Origin: a bacterium
Lineage (GTDB): Bacteria; Armatimonadota; Fimbriimonadia; Fimbriimonadales; JBAXQP01
Assembly (NCBI GenBank): GCA_037131655.1
Contig: JBAXQP010000165.1
Location: 1 to 6,365, forward strand
DNA: 6,365 nucleotides
Direction: 5' to 3'
Under the pieces are notes generated by a model that was not told the origin of the DNA, did not search any database, and saw nothing but the letters and a program-made list of their open reading frames with translations. Each line of letters begins with the position of its first letter. Position 1 is the first letter of the stretch. Below are positions 5,423-6,365 of this stretch, piece by piece. Position numbers and translations under genes: made by a program.

Positions 5423-5452
5423 TTGCACAGCGCATGGCCTAGCGGTTAAAAT
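5423..5452 (+). promoter_or_regulatory. Promoter of the TIM-barrel isomerase gene
   Basis: TTGCAC (5423-5428) and TAAAAT (5447-5452) are 18 bases apart. Predicted +1 is about 5459, giving a leader of about 34 bases to the preferred ATG at 5493. An inverted repeat, GCGC (5419-5422) and GCGC (5430-5433), brackets the -35 and could bind a regulator. Confidence 0.6.
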
Positions 5453-5482
5453 ACCCATGTCTAGAAGGAGAATAGATACCTT

Positions 5483-5489
5483 GGAGGAG
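5483..5489 (+). promoter_or_regulatory. Ribosome binding site that selects the start at 5493
   Basis: GGAGGAG, with its GGAGG core 5 bases before ATG 5493, is the strongest Shine-Dalgarno sequence in the window. The in-frame ATG at 5457 has none and lies just before the predicted transcription start. Confidence 0.75.
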
Positions 5490-5492
5490 CAA

Positions 5493-6281
5493 ATGGCGAA
5501 ATTAGCGTGTGATACATATAGCTTGAATGATTTTTTTAACGCAAAGAAACTGACACTGCAGGAAGCGATGGTTGTGATTAAGGACCTCGGAATTAACTAT
5601 GTAGGTTTAAATGATTTCGTGATCCGTGATTGGGGAAAGCCCCATCTCGACGAAATTAATCAATACGTTAAAGATGTCGGCCTTACAACGGTTGCCGTTA
5701 TTTCCGGGGGGAACATGGCTTCAGTCGATCCTATCGCTCGTGAGGCGCAGATCGAAGAAAATATCAAACAAATAGAAGCCGCCGCCTATCTAGGGGTATC
5801 GGTGATCAGGTTTCTTCTTGGCACGACTGGTGATAAGGAACTTGACGGAACTTCTGGGGTTGTATGGTGCATTGAGGCAATTAATAAGATGCTCCCAACC
5901 GCCAAACGCCTTAATATTAAGCTGGGTATCGAGAATCACGGCGATTTAGCGTCCAATGCCGATAGAATTTTAGACATCATCAAAGCCACAGACCCCCAAT
6001 GGGTCGGCGTGCTGCTCGATTTCGGCAATTGGAAAGCAGATGAGCGCATAGAAAGCTGTCTGAAACTAGCTCCTTATACTATTTATGCACACGCTAAAAC
6101 CTGGGCATTTAACGGAGACGGCGAAGAAAGCCGCTTGGACTATGCCCAACTGCTCGGCATCCTAAAAGGGGTTGGCTATAACGGCGTAATCTCCATAGAG
6201 TTCGAAGGCCACGGAGACGCCGCCCTGGGGGTCAAGAAGTCCGCAGATTTAATTAGAAAGCATTGGCCGGGGATTGAGTGA
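5493..6281 (+). CDS. Sugar phosphate isomerase/epimerase family protein (xylose isomerase-like TIM barrel)
   Basis: The protein has 262 residues from ATG 5493 (274 from ATG 5457). The later start is chosen for its strong ribosome binding site and because MAKLACDTYSL is the usual first beta strand of the family. It is cytoplasmic, with no signal peptide. The metal-site pattern of AP-endonuclease-2-fold isomerases is complete: ENHG with Glu147, LDFGNW with Asp176, AHAK with His200, and SIEFEG with Glu236. Such enzymes use Mn2+ or a similar divalent ion to isomerise or epimerise sugars, inositols or sugar acids. The precise substrate cannot be read from sequence. It is a second, distinct member of the superfamily in the window, after the Hyi-like gene at the left edge. 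It has its own promoter, diverges from the FmdB-type gene, and converges on the tRNA gene. Confidence 0.9.
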   Translation: MAKLACDTYSLNDFFNAKKLTLQEAMVVIKDLGINYVGLNDFVIRDWGKPHLDEINQYVKDVGLTTVAVISGGNMASVDPIAREAQIEENIKQIEAAAYLGVSVIRFLLGTTGDKELDGTSGVVWCIEAINKMLPTAKRLNIKLGIENHGDLASNADRILDIIKATDPQWVGVLLDFGNWKADERIESCLKLAPYTIYAHAKTWAFNGDGEESRLDYAQLLGILKGVGYNGVISIEFEGHGDAALGVKKSADLIRKHWPGIE

Positions 6282-6288
6282 GAATTGG

Positions 6289-6323
6289 AAAAAGAACAGG
6301 CGGCCTCCCTGAGGCCGCCTGTT
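6289..6323 (-). terminator. Rho-independent terminator of the minus-strand tRNA gene
   Basis: A 13-bp perfect stem (6295-6307 with 6311-6323) encloses a 3-base loop. Read on the minus strand it is followed by CTTTTT (6294-6289), a proper T-run, 5 bases after the tRNA's 3' end. On the plus strand only TTT follows, so it may also stop isomerase transcripts but less efficiently. Confidence 0.88.
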
Positions 6324-6327
6324 TGAG

Positions 6328-6365
6328 TACCCCGTAGGGGATTCGAACCCCTGATCCCCTGGCTG
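6328..6365 (-). tRNA. tRNA gene, 3' part only (isotype not determinable)
   Basis: Read on the minus strand, the T arm is complete: AGGGG, loop TTCGAAT, CCCCT (6352-6336). It is followed by the 7-base acceptor strand ACGGGGT (6335-6329) and discriminator A (6328). CTC follows rather than CCA, so the CCA tail would be added after transcription. Upstream, ATC and then AGGGG and CAGCC run to the window edge. This could be a variable region longer than 5 bases (class II: Leu, Ser or Tyr) or the end of an anticodon stem. The anticodon is outside the window. The 5' acceptor strand should read ACCCCGT if the gene is intact. Confidence 0.85.

Noticed and set aside
5457..5492. Upstream start of the isomerase at ATG 5457
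   Set aside because: It lacks a ribosome binding site, falls at or before the predicted transcription start, and adds a charged stretch not expected before the first beta strand. The ATG at 5493 has a strong GGAGG site.

Overview
The window is bacterial chromosome of intermediate base composition. It holds seven intact genes, the 3' end of an eighth, and the 3' part of a tRNA gene on the minus strand. A PII protein, L21/L27 ribosomal proteins, an FmdB-type zinc ribbon, two xylose-isomerase-like TIM barrels and a large secreted glycosidase-like protein are all bacterial. L27 starts directly at MAHKKG, without the cleaved leader typical of Firmicutes. The large GDYG-type glycosidase, the many sugar-isomerase-type TIM barrels and the possible leaderless starts would suit Armatimonadota or another Terrabacteria-like lineage. 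That placement is inference and weak.

Layout, left to right. Positions 1-213 carry the end of a hydroxypyruvate-isomerase-like gene. Positions 214-430 are non-coding and hold a three-hairpin palindromic element plus a further stem-loop. Positions 437-2800 encode a secreted, probably glycosidase-related protein. A short spacer with ATACG-type repeat sequence leads to glnB (2871-3209). A good sigma70-type promoter (3253-3282) then drives rplU and rpmA, separated by a tandem/inverted repeat and closed by a strong terminator (4052-4083). A membrane-anchored alpha/beta hydrolase (4124-5047) runs tail-to-tail, 4 bases apart, into a minus-strand FmdB-type gene (5052-5381). From a divergent promoter region the second TIM-barrel isomerase (5493-6281) runs right. 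It meets a terminator that best serves the minus-strand tRNA at the right edge.

How the genes fit together. The two TIM-barrel isomerases and the secreted protein suggest scavenging of plant- or microbe-derived sugars, but they do not form one operon. The middle is housekeeping: nitrogen signalling and ribosomal proteins. I see no CRISPR array, insertion sequence, toxin-antitoxin pair or defence island, and no convincing new multi-gene system. The most interesting signals are small. Three genes have a -10-like hexamer 5-9 bases before the ATG and no Shine-Dalgarno sequence, while the other four have clear ones. A 14-base tandem repeat supplies the rplU stop codon. A compact palindromic element lies upstream of the glycosidase-like gene, whose expected acid/base glutamate position appears to be aspartate.
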